Source of the DNA: Actinomycetota bacterium
Lineage (GTDB): Bacteria; Actinomycetota; Coriobacteriia; Coriobacteriales; RUG844
Length of the DNA: 6,634 nt
Assembly (NCBI GenBank): GCA_013335845.1
Contig: JAAXUU010000076.1
Location: 1 to 6,634, forward strand
Direction of reading: 5' to 3'
Part shown: piece by piece, positions 1 to 6,329 of the stretch
How the letters are laid out: each line of letters begins with the position of its first letter
Numbering within the stretch: the first letter of the stretch is position 1
Notes under the pieces: model-generated
What the model was told of the DNA's origin: nothing
Databases searched by the model: none
What the model saw: the letters and a program-made list of their open reading frames with translations, nothing else
Made by a program: the position numbers and the translations under genes

Positions 1-424
1 CCGCGACAGCCGAGAGACCGAGCCCGATGACGATGATCACGGGAGCGATTACCTGCGTGGGTAACACTCTGTTGAGCCAAGCGGTCCCGGCGAGTTTAAT
101 GATTCCCGCGATGACTATATAGACAAGACCCGCGATCACGATACCACCGAGTGCAGCTTCGACCCCCTGTGAAGCGCCTACGATTGCGATAGGGGTGATG
201 AACGCGAAGGAAGAGCCGAGATAACTCGGAATCTTACTTTTTGTGACCAGTAAGTACAGGATGGTACCGATACCCGAGCACAAGATCGCGAGCGAAGGGC
301 TCATGCCGGTCAGGAAAGGTACAAGAACAGTTGCGCCGAACATAGACATGAAATGTTGTAAACCCAGAGGTATCGCTCGGAGAATCGAGACTTTCTCGTC
401 AACCCCTATTGTTTTGCGTGCCAT
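1..424 (-). CDS. uraA: Uracil permease (NCS2/NAT family), N-terminal 141 residues, cut by the window edge
   Basis: This is an inner-membrane uracil:proton symporter that brings in uracil for salvage. The visible part begins MARKTIGVDEK and continues with the family signature LQHFMSMFGATVLVPFL (residues 22-38). Next come a hydrophobic helix around 45-60, PSYLGSSFAFITP (67-79) in the third-helix region that lines the substrate site in E. coli UraA, and two further hydrophobic segments (about 91-110 and 125-141). The gene runs off the left edge, so the conserved glutamate and histidine of the later helices cannot be checked. The ATG at 424 is chosen because an AAGGAGGGA ribosome site (433-441) sits at normal distance; the ATG at 432 is out of frame. 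The gene lies 104 bases behind upp on the same strand, the upp-uraA order known from E. coli, so the two are probably co-transcribed. Family assignment is secure; xanthine or other nucleobase specificity is less likely given the upp partner. Confidence 0.93.
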   Translation of the reverse strand, partial: MARKTIGVDEKVSILRAIPLGLQHFMSMFGATVLVPFLTGMSPSLAILCSGIGTILYLLVTKSKIPSYLGSSFAFITPIAIVGASQGVEAALGGIVIAGLVYIVIAGIIKLAGTAWLNRVLPTQVIAPVIIVIGLGLSAVA

Positions 425-478
425 TGAATCATTCCCTCCTTGTATTGTTTTCCGCATCGCGGCTTATTAACTCTGTGC

Positions 479-513
479 CAAGATTTGGGCATCTTGCTAT
501 CGGGAGCGCGCTC
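479..513 (-). other. Two small inverted repeats between upp and uraA
   Basis: Two dyads lie in the 104-base gap between upp and uraA. The perfect palindrome GAGCGCGCTC (504-513) starts 15 bases after the upp stop. CAAGAT-TTGGGC-ATCTTG (479-496) has a perfect 6-base stem and a 6-base loop. Neither is followed by a T tract on the minus strand, so they are not good terminators. They could be processing or stability hairpins in a upp-uraA transcript, or chance. No separate uraA promoter stands out. Confidence 0.3.
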
Positions 514-528
514 TAGTTCGTGTGCACT

Positions 529-1158
529 CTATTTCGTCCCGAATATCCGGTCTCCCGCATCCCCTAGACCGGGGACGATATACGCGTGTTCGTTCAAGGA
601 TTCATCGAGCTGTGCGACGTAGATATCGACGTCAGGGTGGTCGTTTTGAACGACCGCGACTCCTTCGGGTGCGGCGATAAGGCACATGAGTCTGATGTTG
701 TTGCAGCCTCGCTTCTTAAGGAAGCCGATTGCAGCGGAAGAACTGCCTCCGGTTGCAAGCATGGGATCGACGATGATGACGGTCGATGCTGCGACATCAT
801 CGGGCATTTTGCAGTAGTACTCGATAGGTTCGAGGGTTTCCGGATCGCGAAAAAGCCCGATATGCCCGACTTTCGCGAACGGAACGAGTTTCTGGAGACC
901 CGTCGTCATACCGAGTCCCGCACGTAAGATGGGGACGATGGTTATATTCTCTTCGGCGAGCATATCGAACTCGCCTGTGGTTATGGGCGTTTGGACGGTG
1001 ACTTTTTTCGTGGGTAGATTGCGCGTGACCTCATACCCCATGAGCATGGAAACCTCTTCCAGCAATTCTCGAAAATCTTTCGACCCGGTCTCTTTATCCC
1101 GCATGATGGATAGCTTGTGCCGCACAAGAGGATGGTCCATAACATGTAATTCACTCAT
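529..1158 (-). CDS. upp: Uracil phosphoribosyltransferase (UMP pyrophosphorylase)
   Basis: This cytosolic salvage enzyme joins uracil and PRPP to give UMP and pyrophosphate. The product has 209 residues from the chosen start, the usual family length (E. coli has 208). Visible motifs are PILRAGLGM (76-84), the PRPP-binding loop [13 protein letters not shown] (128-140), and the uracil-binding C-terminus containing [21 protein letters not shown] (the block 188-208, key residues YIVPGLGD). The start [11 protein letters not shown] at 1158 is preferred over an in-frame ATG at 1173: GAAGGG lies 7 bases before 1158, and the family normally begins at this point. The gene is followed by uraA in the same direction, so import and conversion of uracil are coupled. 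Expression probably starts from a promoter at 1226-1255. The product name is not in doubt. Confidence 0.97.
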   Translation of the reverse strand: MSELHVMDHPLVRHKLSIMRDKETGSKDFRELLEEVSMLMGYEVTRNLPTKKVTVQTPITTGEFDMLAEENITIVPILRAGLGMTTGLQKLVPFAKVGHIGLFRDPETLEPIEYYCKMPDDVAASTVIIVDPMLATGGSSSAAIGFLKKRGCNNIRLMCLIAAPEGVAVVQNDHPDVDIYVAQLDESLNEHAYIVPGLGDAGDRIFGTK

Positions 1159-1188
1159 AGATATACCCTTCATTCAATTATTCAGCGC

Positions 1189-1216
1189 AAAAAAAGACCT
1201 GCATCGATAAGATGCA
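1189..1216 (-). terminator. Hairpin with T7 tract, in the upp leader and downstream of menA
   Basis: Read on the minus strand, TGCATC-TTATC-GATGCA (1216-1200) forms a perfect 6-base stem with a 5-base loop. GGTC and then seven Ts (1195-1189) follow. It is the only hairpin-plus-T-run between the menA stop (1327) and upp, so it may end menA transcription. It also lies only a few bases after the start expected for the upp promoter, so it would sit at the very 5' end of the upp mRNA, as an attenuator or a protective 5' stem. The stem is short and the 4-base gap before the Ts is not ideal. Confidence 0.45.
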
Positions 1217-1225
1217 CCGCACGGC

Positions 1226-1255
1226 ATTATACGTCCACCACTTATAGCGCGTCTA
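1226..1255 (-). promoter_or_regulatory. Sigma-70-type promoter of upp
   Basis: On the minus strand there is a perfect -10 box TATAAT (1231-1226). A -35-like TAGACG (1255-1250, four of six consensus bases) lies 18 bases upstream of it. Transcription would begin near 1219, giving a leader of about 60 bases before the upp ATG at 1158. The position fits upp better than any other gene. Assigned from sequence consensus only. Confidence 0.6.
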
Positions 1256-1326
1256 CAAGAGATGTGATGCCTTCTATACAGGTATTCGATGTTATTCAGC
1301 CGGAAAGGGAGTGGAGGTAATCCGCG

Positions 1327-2223
1327 TCAAACCCCGATGCAGAGCGAGAAGGCAAGTGCCAATGCGGCTGTCGTCAGGGAGTGAGGTTTCATGAGGTGGT
1401 CGAAATCGGCGTCCTCGGTGATGGTGGATATCATGATGAGTTGCTGCGCGAAGGGAACGTAGAGGAGAACGTAGGCATAGCGAAGGATATCATGCATGTC
1501 GCTCGCGAAACTGAATGATAGGAGGCAGCCCATACCGACGACCAGCAAGACCCCTTGATAGATGCGCGCACCCTTCCTTCCGAGAAGGACGGCGAAGGTC
1601 CTTTTGCCGCATGCTTTATCGTTTTCATAGTCGCGGATGTTGTTCAGATTGAGCATTCCCGTCACAAGGCAACCGAGACCGACTGCGGGTAGGAAGATCA
1701 CAGGAAGAAGCGCATGCGCATAGAGGAAGAAGCCACCGCATACCGCCATGAGACCGAAGAAGAAGAAGCACGAGAGGTCGCCGAGGGCGACATAACCGTA
1801 GGCGTGTCTTCCTACGGTGTACTTGACGGCACCTACGATGCAGAGTACGGCAACCCCGGCGAATGCTAGGATCAACAGCCAGTTCTCGGAACCGAACGAG
1901 ATGAAACTGAGCACGAGGGCGCTGAGCATAACCAAGACGCTTGTGATTATGAGGGCTCGCTTCATCTCTTCGCGCGTTATCTCACCGCGCTGCATTCCAC
2001 GCTTGGGTCCCACGCGGCTTTCATTGTCGACGCCGTGTTCCAGATCTCCGTATTCATCGGCGAAATTCGAGACGATCTGCAGGAGGAGTACCATTACGAG
2101 CATGGAGATGAAGATGGAAAGGGAGAACACCTCGAAATGCAGTGCGAGTCCGGCAGCGACAAGAACACCCGCCACCGAGAGCGGTAGGGTGCGCAAGCGC
2201 AGAGCTTCGATCCAAGGTTTCAT
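1327..2223 (-). CDS. menA: 1,4-dihydroxy-2-naphthoate polyprenyltransferase (UbiA family)
   Basis: This is a membrane prenyltransferase that attaches the isoprenoid tail to 1,4-dihydroxy-2-naphthoate, giving demethylmenaquinone. The 298-residue product has the usual MenA length and begins MKPWIEALRLRTLPLS, the typical N-terminus. The two Asp-rich prenyl-diphosphate/Mg sites are present: SNFADEYGDLEHGVD (52-66; N53, D56, D60) and LNNIRDYENDKACGKRT (193-209; D198, D202). Hydrophobic segments lie at about 12-30, 35-52, 91-110, 115-133, 149-170, 173-192, 222-240 and 283-298. The reading frame is open back to 2337, but the ATG at 2223 is chosen because AGGAG sits 7 bases before it and the upstream residues are polar and unlike the family. 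It implies a menaquinone-using, probably anaerobic respiratory cell. Other men or mqn genes are not in the window. UbiA relatives with other aromatic substrates are the main alternative. Confidence 0.9.
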   Translation of the reverse strand: MKPWIEALRLRTLPLSVAGVLVAAGLALHFEVFSLSIFISMLVMVLLLQIVSNFADEYGDLEHGVDNESRVGPKRGMQRGEITREEMKRALIITSVLVMLSALVLSFISFGSENWLLILAFAGVAVLCIVGAVKYTVGRHAYGYVALGDLSCFFFFGLMAVCGGFFLYAHALLPVIFLPAVGLGCLVTGMLNLNNIRDYENDKACGKRTFAVLLGRKGARIYQGVLLVVGMGCLLSFSFASDMHDILRYAYVLLYVPFAQQLIMISTITEDADFDHLMKPHSLTTAALALAFSLCIGV

Positions 2224-2247
2224 CGTGATACTCCTGCAAATAAGTGA

Positions 2248-2296
2248 TTGACACGTGTGTCGTAAGTATAAGCGTAGAGACGTATATTCGGACACG
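2248..2296. promoter_or_regulatory. Divergent control region between menA and the binding-protein gene
   Basis: This stretch holds a palindrome GACAC-GT-GTGTC (2250-2261, core ACACGTGT), and GACACG recurs at 2291-2296, 41 bases on. A minus-strand -10-like TATACT (2270-2265) could serve menA, but its -35 region is weak. On the plus strand there are a consensus TTGACA (2248-2253) and TATATT (2283-2288), not at standard spacing to each other. It could be an operator shared by both genes. This is inference; no regulator gene is nearby. Confidence 0.3.
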
Positions 2297-2353
2297 GGAA
2301 TCCGTCGGCCCCATCCCATTATTCCATGAGCGCCCACAACCCGGTAATCGTCA

Positions 2354-2426
2354 ACCTAGGTGCAGCTCATCGTACCGATGCCGATGTTTCCGTACGGTTC
2401 GTGGGATAGGAAGTAGACGGTCCCAC
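2354..2426 (+). other. Palindrome-rich leader upstream of the substrate-binding protein gene
   Basis: Four dyads occur within 73 bases: ACCTAGGT (2354-2361), CATCG-TAC-CGATG (2368-2380), CCGTACGG (2390-2397), and GTGGGA paired with TCCCAC (2401-2406 with 2421-2426). They lie 56 to 128 bases before the start of the lipoprotein gene. They could be operators or a structured leader RNA. I cannot match them to a known riboswitch class, and no clear -10 box accompanies them. Confidence 0.3.
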
Positions 2427-2481
2427 TCCGGTTTCGTCATGCTGTCGGCAACATGAATGTACTACATGCGGAGGAATACTG

Positions 2482-3489
2482 ATGAAAAAGGTCGTATCAC
2501 TGGCTCTGTTTCTACTTGTACTTTGTGGCACCTGCTTCGGTGTGGTCGCTTGCGGAAACGACGATGCGACGACAACAGGGGGCACGCCCTCCTCGAGCGT
2601 GGTCGCCTATCCCGAAGAAGTCGTCATCGGAACCATGCCCGTCGAGGACATCTTGCCTATGTGGGTTGCGGAATCCGACGGTATCTTCGAGGAAATCGGG
2701 ATCAATGCCCGTGTCGAGGTATTCCAGTCCGCACAGGAGCTTTCCGTCGCACTTGCCGCAGGGGAAGTCGACTTCGCGATGACGGACGTCCAGGTCGCGA
2801 CCAGCCTCACGACCAACGGCACGCCGGTCACGCTCGAGTGGGTCACTCTCGGAGCGACGGCCGATCAAGGGCGTTTCGGTATCATGACGAGCGCTGCCAG
2901 CGGCTATACGGAACTTGAGGATCTGGCCGGTGTCCCTGTCGGCGTAGGGTCGAACACCGTTCCGGAATACGTCTTCTATAAGCTTATGCAAGCAGCGGGC
3001 ATCCCCGATGATCAGATCGTGGGGGAGGAGATAAAGAAGCTACCGGTGCGTTATGAGATGATGACGAGCAACCAAGTCGCCGCCGCCGCTCTTCCGGCAA
3101 GCATGCTCGCATTGGGCGAAGCGACGGGTAGTGTGCTTATCGCCGATGACACCCAAGGCGAGAACATCTCGCAATCGGTGATGGTTGTGCGCAGCGGATT
3201 CCTCGAGACCGAAGAGGGTGTGGCTGCTCTCGGTGCTATCAGCGAGGCATGGGATTCAGCGGTTACTTCCATTAACTCGAATCCCGAGAGCTATAGGGCG
3301 CTCCTTATCGAGAAGGCGAATCTGCCGCAGCCCGTCGCCGACTCCTATCCGATTTCCACGTATCCTATGGCTGGGAAACCGACACGTGATATGGTGGAAC
3401 CGGTCTTGGAATGGATGCATGAAAGAGGCTACCTCGCTGTCGAGGTCACCTACGATCCAACCGAAGGCACACTTCTGCCGGCGGAGTAG
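2482..3489 (+). CDS. Lipoprotein substrate-binding protein, NMT1/THI5/SsuA-like (ABC importer)
   Basis: The product (335 residues) is probably a membrane-anchored solute-binding protein. Residues 1-23 are a lipoprotein signal (MKK, hydrophobic core, lipobox VVAC with C24 as the lipidation site), then a polar Ser/Thr/Gly-rich linker to about 40. The mature part has the periplasmic-binding fold pattern of the NMT1/THI5-like family: VVIGTMPVEDILPMWVAES (47-65), GIFEEIGINARVEVF (67-81), ELSVALAAGEVDFAM (86-100), and LAGVPVGVGSNT (148-159) opening the second lobe. Relatives bind taurine and other sulfonates, nitrate, pyrimidine precursors of thiamine, or riboflavin; the ligand here cannot be told. 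Start: GGAGG lies 7 bases before the ATG. No ATPase or permease gene is in the window: menA diverges upstream, and a terminator and then prfA follow. It is thus an orphan locally and may use a transporter coded elsewhere. Confidence 0.82.
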   Translation: MKKVVSLALFLLVLCGTCFGVVACGNDDATTTGGTPSSSVVAYPEEVVIGTMPVEDILPMWVAESDGIFEEIGINARVEVFQSAQELSVALAAGEVDFAMTDVQVATSLTTNGTPVTLEWVTLGATADQGRFGIMTSAASGYTELEDLAGVPVGVGSNTVPEYVFYKLMQAAGIPDDQIVGEEIKKLPVRYEMMTSNQVAAAALPASMLALGEATGSVLIADDTQGENISQSVMVVRSGFLETEEGVAALGAISEAWDSAVTSINSNPESYRALLIEKANLPQPVADSYPISTYPMAGKPTRDMVEPVLEWMHERGYLAVEVTYDPTEGTLLPAE

Positions 3490-3558
3490 TGCCGTCTTTC
3501 GATATGATCGCTGCGAATCGGGCTGATCTTTTCAAGTAGAGTAGCCCTGTCGATAATC

Positions 3559-3592
3559 CGAGATAGCATCTCTTTTGCGGGATGCTATCTTG
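3559..3592 (+). terminator. Rho-independent terminator after the binding-protein gene
   Basis: AGATAGCATC (3561-3570) and GATGCTATCT (3581-3590) form a perfect 10-base stem. It can be extended inward by a T-G and a C-G pair to leave a TTTTGC loop, and outward by G-T and C-G. TTGTCTTATG follows, a moderate T tract. The hairpin lies 70 bases after the stop of the lipoprotein gene and before the prfA promoter. The opposite strand has no T run after it, so it works in the plus direction. Confidence 0.8.
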
Positions 3593-3608
3593 TCTTATGT
3601 GAGTATTT

Positions 3609-3638
3609 TTCATCGCGCGTTCTTTCACATGCTATCAT
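3609..3638 (+). promoter_or_regulatory. Probable extended -10 promoter of the prfA operon
   Basis: TGCTATCAT (3630-3638) is an extended -10 element: TG, one base, then TATCAT, five of six consensus bases. The -35 region (TTCATC, 3609-3614, 18-base spacer) is poor, as is common with extended -10 sites. The RNA would start near 3645, about 40 bases before prfA. The box overlaps a third copy of the ATGCTATC sequence found in the terminator arm just upstream. Confidence 0.45.
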
Positions 3639-3684
3639 TTCCCAGTTATGCACGATCGAGTCTTTAGAATCCGAGGAAATATCT

Positions 3685-4761
3685 ATGCGTTCCAAGTTGG
3701 AAAAAATCATCGCCGCCTACGAAGACCTCGAAAGGCGTTTAGGACAGCCGGATGTCGTATCCGACCAAAAAGAATACACACGTCTCGCGAAGGAACTTTC
3801 TGCTCAGAGGGCTCTTGCTGAAAAGGCGCGCGAGTATATCACGGTATCGGACGACCTTGCTTCTTCAAAGGAGCTCCTCCATCAGGAGACCGACCCTGAA
3901 ATGAAGGAGTTCGCTGCCGAGGAGGTCTCCATGCTCGAGCAGGCCCTTCCTGTTCTCGAAGAAGAGATCAAGATCATGTTGGTTCCCGGAGACCCCAACG
4001 ACGAGAAGAACATCATCGTCGAGATACGTGCGGGTGCAGGTGGGGATGAAGCGGCGATCTTCGCCGGAGACCTGTATCGCATGTACTCCCGTTTCGCAGA
4101 GAGCAAGCGCTGGAAGCTCGAAGAAATCGACACATCCGGTAGCGAAGCAGGGGGCTACAGGGAGATATCTTTCCGTATCAGCGGCGACAAGGTCTACTCG
4201 GTGATGAAATTCGAATCGGGTGTGCATCGTGTCCAACGCGTTCCTAAGACTGAATCCCAGGGCCGTATCCATACTTCCACTGCGACGGTCGCAGTCCTGC
4301 CCGAAGTCGAGGATGTCGAGGTGGAAATCAGTCAGAACGATCTTCGCATCGATGTCTATCGTGCCAGCGGTCCGGGTGGTCAGTGCGTCAACACGACCGA
4401 CTCGGCAGTACGCATAACCCATATTCCCACCGGTCTCGTCGTGCAATCCCAGAATCAGAAATCACAGCTGCAGAACCGTGAGGCGGCTTTGCGCGTTTTG
4501 CGTGCGCGTCTCTACGAGCAGATGCTCGGTGAGCAGCAGGCGGAACTCGGCGCACAACGCAAGAGTCAGATCGGTACCGGCGACAGAAGCGAGAAGATCC
4601 GCACCTATAATGGTCCGCAAGACCGTGTGACGGACCATCGCATCGGATATAGCGGTACGTACAACGGGATCTTACTCGGTGCCGGCGGAGCAGGACTCGA
4701 GGAGCTCACGACCGCCCTCATAACCGCCGATCGCGCAGAGCGTCTCGAGCACGCGGTCTAA
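3685..4761 (+). CDS. prfA: Peptide chain release factor 1 (RF1)
   Basis: RF1 reads UAA and UAG in the ribosomal A site and triggers peptide release. The 358-residue length is normal. In order: a helical coiled-coil N-terminal domain (1-100), the [15 protein letters not shown] block (113-127), the stop-codon discriminator [14 protein letters not shown] (185-198), in which PKT matches the RF1 P-x-T tripeptide and not the RF2 SPF, and the catalytic loop [16 protein letters not shown] (228-243) with GGQ at 231-233. The last part, [16 protein letters not shown] (317-332), replaces the common DHRI-x-LTL-x-L form and may be a lineage trait. Start: GAGG lies 8 bases before the ATG. The stop codon is followed at once by prmC, whose product methylates Q233. 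Confidence 0.97.
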   Translation: MRSKLEKIIAAYEDLERRLGQPDVVSDQKEYTRLAKELSAQRALAEKAREYITVSDDLASSKELLHQETDPEMKEFAAEEVSMLEQALPVLEEEIKIMLVPGDPNDEKNIIVEIRAGAGGDEAAIFAGDLYRMYSRFAESKRWKLEEIDTSGSEAGGYREISFRISGDKVYSVMKFESGVHRVQRVPKTESQGRIHTSTATVAVLPEVEDVEVEISQNDLRIDVYRASGPGGQCVNTTDSAVRITHIPTGLVVQSQNQKSQLQNREAALRVLRARLYEQMLGEQQAELGAQRKSQIGTGDRSEKIRTYNGPQDRVTDHRIGYSGTYNGILLGAGGAGLEELTTALITADRAERLEHAV

Positions 4762-5652
4762 ATGGCGACGGCGCATATGCAAGAGGACTGGACGGTACAA
4801 GCCGCGCTCGATTGGACGGTTTCATACCTCGAAGCCAAGAACGATGAGCACCCTCGCCGTAGTGCGGAATGGCTCATGTCTGCCGCGACGGGTCTATCAC
4901 GTATCCAGATATATACCTTCTTCGACCGGCTTCTTTCGGGAGACGAGCGTTCCCTCTTGCGGGAAGGGGTCCGCAGGCGTGCACTCGGCGAGCCTTTGCA
5001 GTACGTTACGGGAGAAGTCGCATTCCGCCACATCGTCGTACATATCGAGCGAGGTGTCCTCATTCCGCGCCCTGAGACCGAAGTCCTCGTCGATGTCGGA
5101 CTTGCCGCCGTCGATGAAGCCATTGAAGCTCGCGGCGAAGCCCGCATACTCGATCTTTGCTGTGGGAGCGGGGTCATCGCTCTTTCTATAGCGAACGAGC
5201 GTCCCCTGGCGACGGTGGTCGCCACGGATATCGATCCAAAAGCGGTCGCACTCACGAGACGCAACGCCCAAGCATTGTATCTACAGGATCGCGTGGAGGT
5301 GTATGAATGTGACCTCGCAAGTGCCCTAGGCGATGATTCGCTCGGCACGTTCGACTTGGTGATATCCAATCCTCCCTATATCCCAACGGCAGAACTGAGT
5401 ACCCTTCCACAGGAAGTGAGCGGTTTCGAACCCCGTATCGCTCTCGACGGCGGGGTGGATGGACTTGAGGTGTTCAATCGCATTTGCAGCCTTGCGCAGG
5501 GATATTTAAGGAGCGGAGGCATGCTCGCTTGTGAACTTCATGAGAATACTCTAGCGCAAGCAGCTAGTTATTGTGTAAAGTGGTACCAACAGGTAGAGGT
5601 GGTTAGGGATCTTACGAATCGCGACCGTATACTACGCGCTAGACACCCCTGA
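4762..5652 (+). CDS. prmC: Release factor glutamine N5-methyltransferase
   Basis: It transfers a methyl group from S-adenosylmethionine to the GGQ glutamine of RF1 and RF2. The 296-residue product has the family layout: a helical N-terminal domain (about 10-85) with RRRALGEPLQYVTGEVAF (71-88), the linker LIPRPETE (100-107), the SAM-binding motif ILDLCCGSGVIALSIA (129-144), an acidic D156 at the second strand, and the glutamine-binding catalytic NPPY (203-206). DRILRARHP ends the protein. The initiator ATG directly abuts the prfA stop (TAAATG), and no Shine-Dalgarno site is seen, so translation is probably coupled to prfA. An internal ATG at residue 6 also lacks a ribosome site and is less likely. 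Enzyme and substrate are thus made from one message. The late ACELHENT replaces the frequent EIG-x-x-Q form; this does not change the call. Confidence 0.96.
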   Translation: MATAHMQEDWTVQAALDWTVSYLEAKNDEHPRRSAEWLMSAATGLSRIQIYTFFDRLLSGDERSLLREGVRRRALGEPLQYVTGEVAFRHIVVHIERGVLIPRPETEVLVDVGLAAVDEAIEARGEARILDLCCGSGVIALSIANERPLATVVATDIDPKAVALTRRNAQALYLQDRVEVYECDLASALGDDSLGTFDLVISNPPYIPTAELSTLPQEVSGFEPRIALDGGVDGLEVFNRICSLAQGYLRSGGMLACELHENTLAQAASYCVKWYQQVEVVRDLTNRDRILRARHP

Positions 5653-5693
5653 TCATTTCTTCGAGCGGCTTTGTAACCGAGGAGGAGATTGCT

Positions 5694-6329
5694 ATGGGCA
5701 AGGTTTACAAGATCGACCAGGAGAACCCCAGCGCAGAGATCGTGAATCTAGCCGCCAGCGTCCTACGCGATGGCGGCATTGTTATTTTTCCGACAGAAAC
5801 GGTTTACGGCATCAGTGCGAGTGCGGGCGCAGTGTTAGGCCCCCAAGAACTCTTCGAAATAAAACGCCGCGACAAAAATAAAGCCATCCCTTGGTTAGTG
5901 GAAAACATAAAAGCGCTCGACGTATACGGCGTCGACGTTCCCGATTACGCATACAAACTCGCCGAAAAATACTGGCCGGGTCCGCTTACGCTCATCGTAC
6001 AGGCTTCGGAGAAGGTCGGCGAGGACTTCCGTGCAGCTGATGGCACGATCGCATTGCGTGCTCCGAGTTCACCCTTGGTGCAAGAACTTCTGCGCGCAAC
6101 CGGTTCTCCTCTCATAACGTCGAGTGCCAATACCCATACACTTCCTGCGCCGAGTTCCTTCGATGAGATAGAGCCGCGCATCCTCGCAGCTTCATCGCTC
6201 GCGCTCGATGGCGGGAGCACGGCTATCGGGTCATCGAGCACAGTCGTCTCGTGCATCGGACCCAAACCGCTGGTATGGCGCGATTCTACGATTTCCGTAC
6301 AGGAAATCAGGGAAGTATCGTTTGACTGA
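5694..6329 (+). CDS. tsaC: L-threonylcarbamoyladenylate synthase (TsaC/YrdC/Sua5 type)
   Basis: It makes threonylcarbamoyl-AMP from threonine, bicarbonate and ATP for the t6A37 modification of ANN-decoding tRNAs. The 211 residues cover the YrdC domain only; there is no extra C-terminal Sua5 domain. Visible motifs are GGIVIFPTETVYGIS (27-41), the basic IKRRDKNKAIP (56-66) in place of the usual KxRxxxKP, YWPGPLTLI (93-101), IALRAP (119-124), SPLITSSAN (138-146) and LDGGSTAIGSSSTVV (171-185). Start: GAGGAGGAG ends 6 bases before the ATG. It follows prmC by 41 bases with no terminator between, so it belongs to the prfA operon. The order prfA-prmC-sua5 is common in Gram-positive bacteria and supports the call. 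Short bacterial members are named tsaC or sua5 by different annotators. Confidence 0.93.
   Translation: MGKVYKIDQENPSAEIVNLAASVLRDGGIVIFPTETVYGISASAGAVLGPQELFEIKRRDKNKAIPWLVENIKALDVYGVDVPDYAYKLAEKYWPGPLTLIVQASEKVGEDFRAADGTIALRAPSSPLVQELLRATGSPLITSSANTHTLPAPSSFDEIEPRILAASSLALDGGSTAIGSSSTVVSCIGPKPLVWRDSTISVQEIREVSFD

Noticed and set aside
1159..1173. Five-residue N-terminal extension of upp (MKGIS)
   Set aside because: The Shine-Dalgarno GAAGGG lies inside this stretch and serves the ATG at 1158, which also gives the family length.
1174..1225. PyrR-type attenuator in the upp leader
   Set aside because: The leader is too short to hold the PyrR-binding loop, antiterminator and terminator, and the conserved loop sequence is not seen.
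2248..2272. TTGACA and TATAAG as a plus-strand promoter for the lipoprotein gene
   Set aside because: The spacer is only 13 bases, too short for a normal sigma-70 promoter, and the site is over 200 bases from the gene.
2224..2337. 38-residue N-terminal extension of menA
   Set aside because: AGGAG marks the ATG at 2223; the extension is unlike MenA and overlaps probable control DNA.
2224..2481. Known riboswitch (TPP, cobalamin, SAM, FMN) before the binding-protein gene
   Set aside because: No conserved core motifs of these classes were found on reading the leader.
3865..4446. Long open frame on the minus strand inside prfA (193 codons)
   Set aside because: It is fully antisense to a clear RF1, has no recognisable domain, and is explained by the base composition of the prfA codons.
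4758..5369. Long open frame on the minus strand inside prmC (203 codons)
   Set aside because: It is Ser/Arg-rich low-complexity translation opposite a well-supported methyltransferase gene, with no homology I can see.
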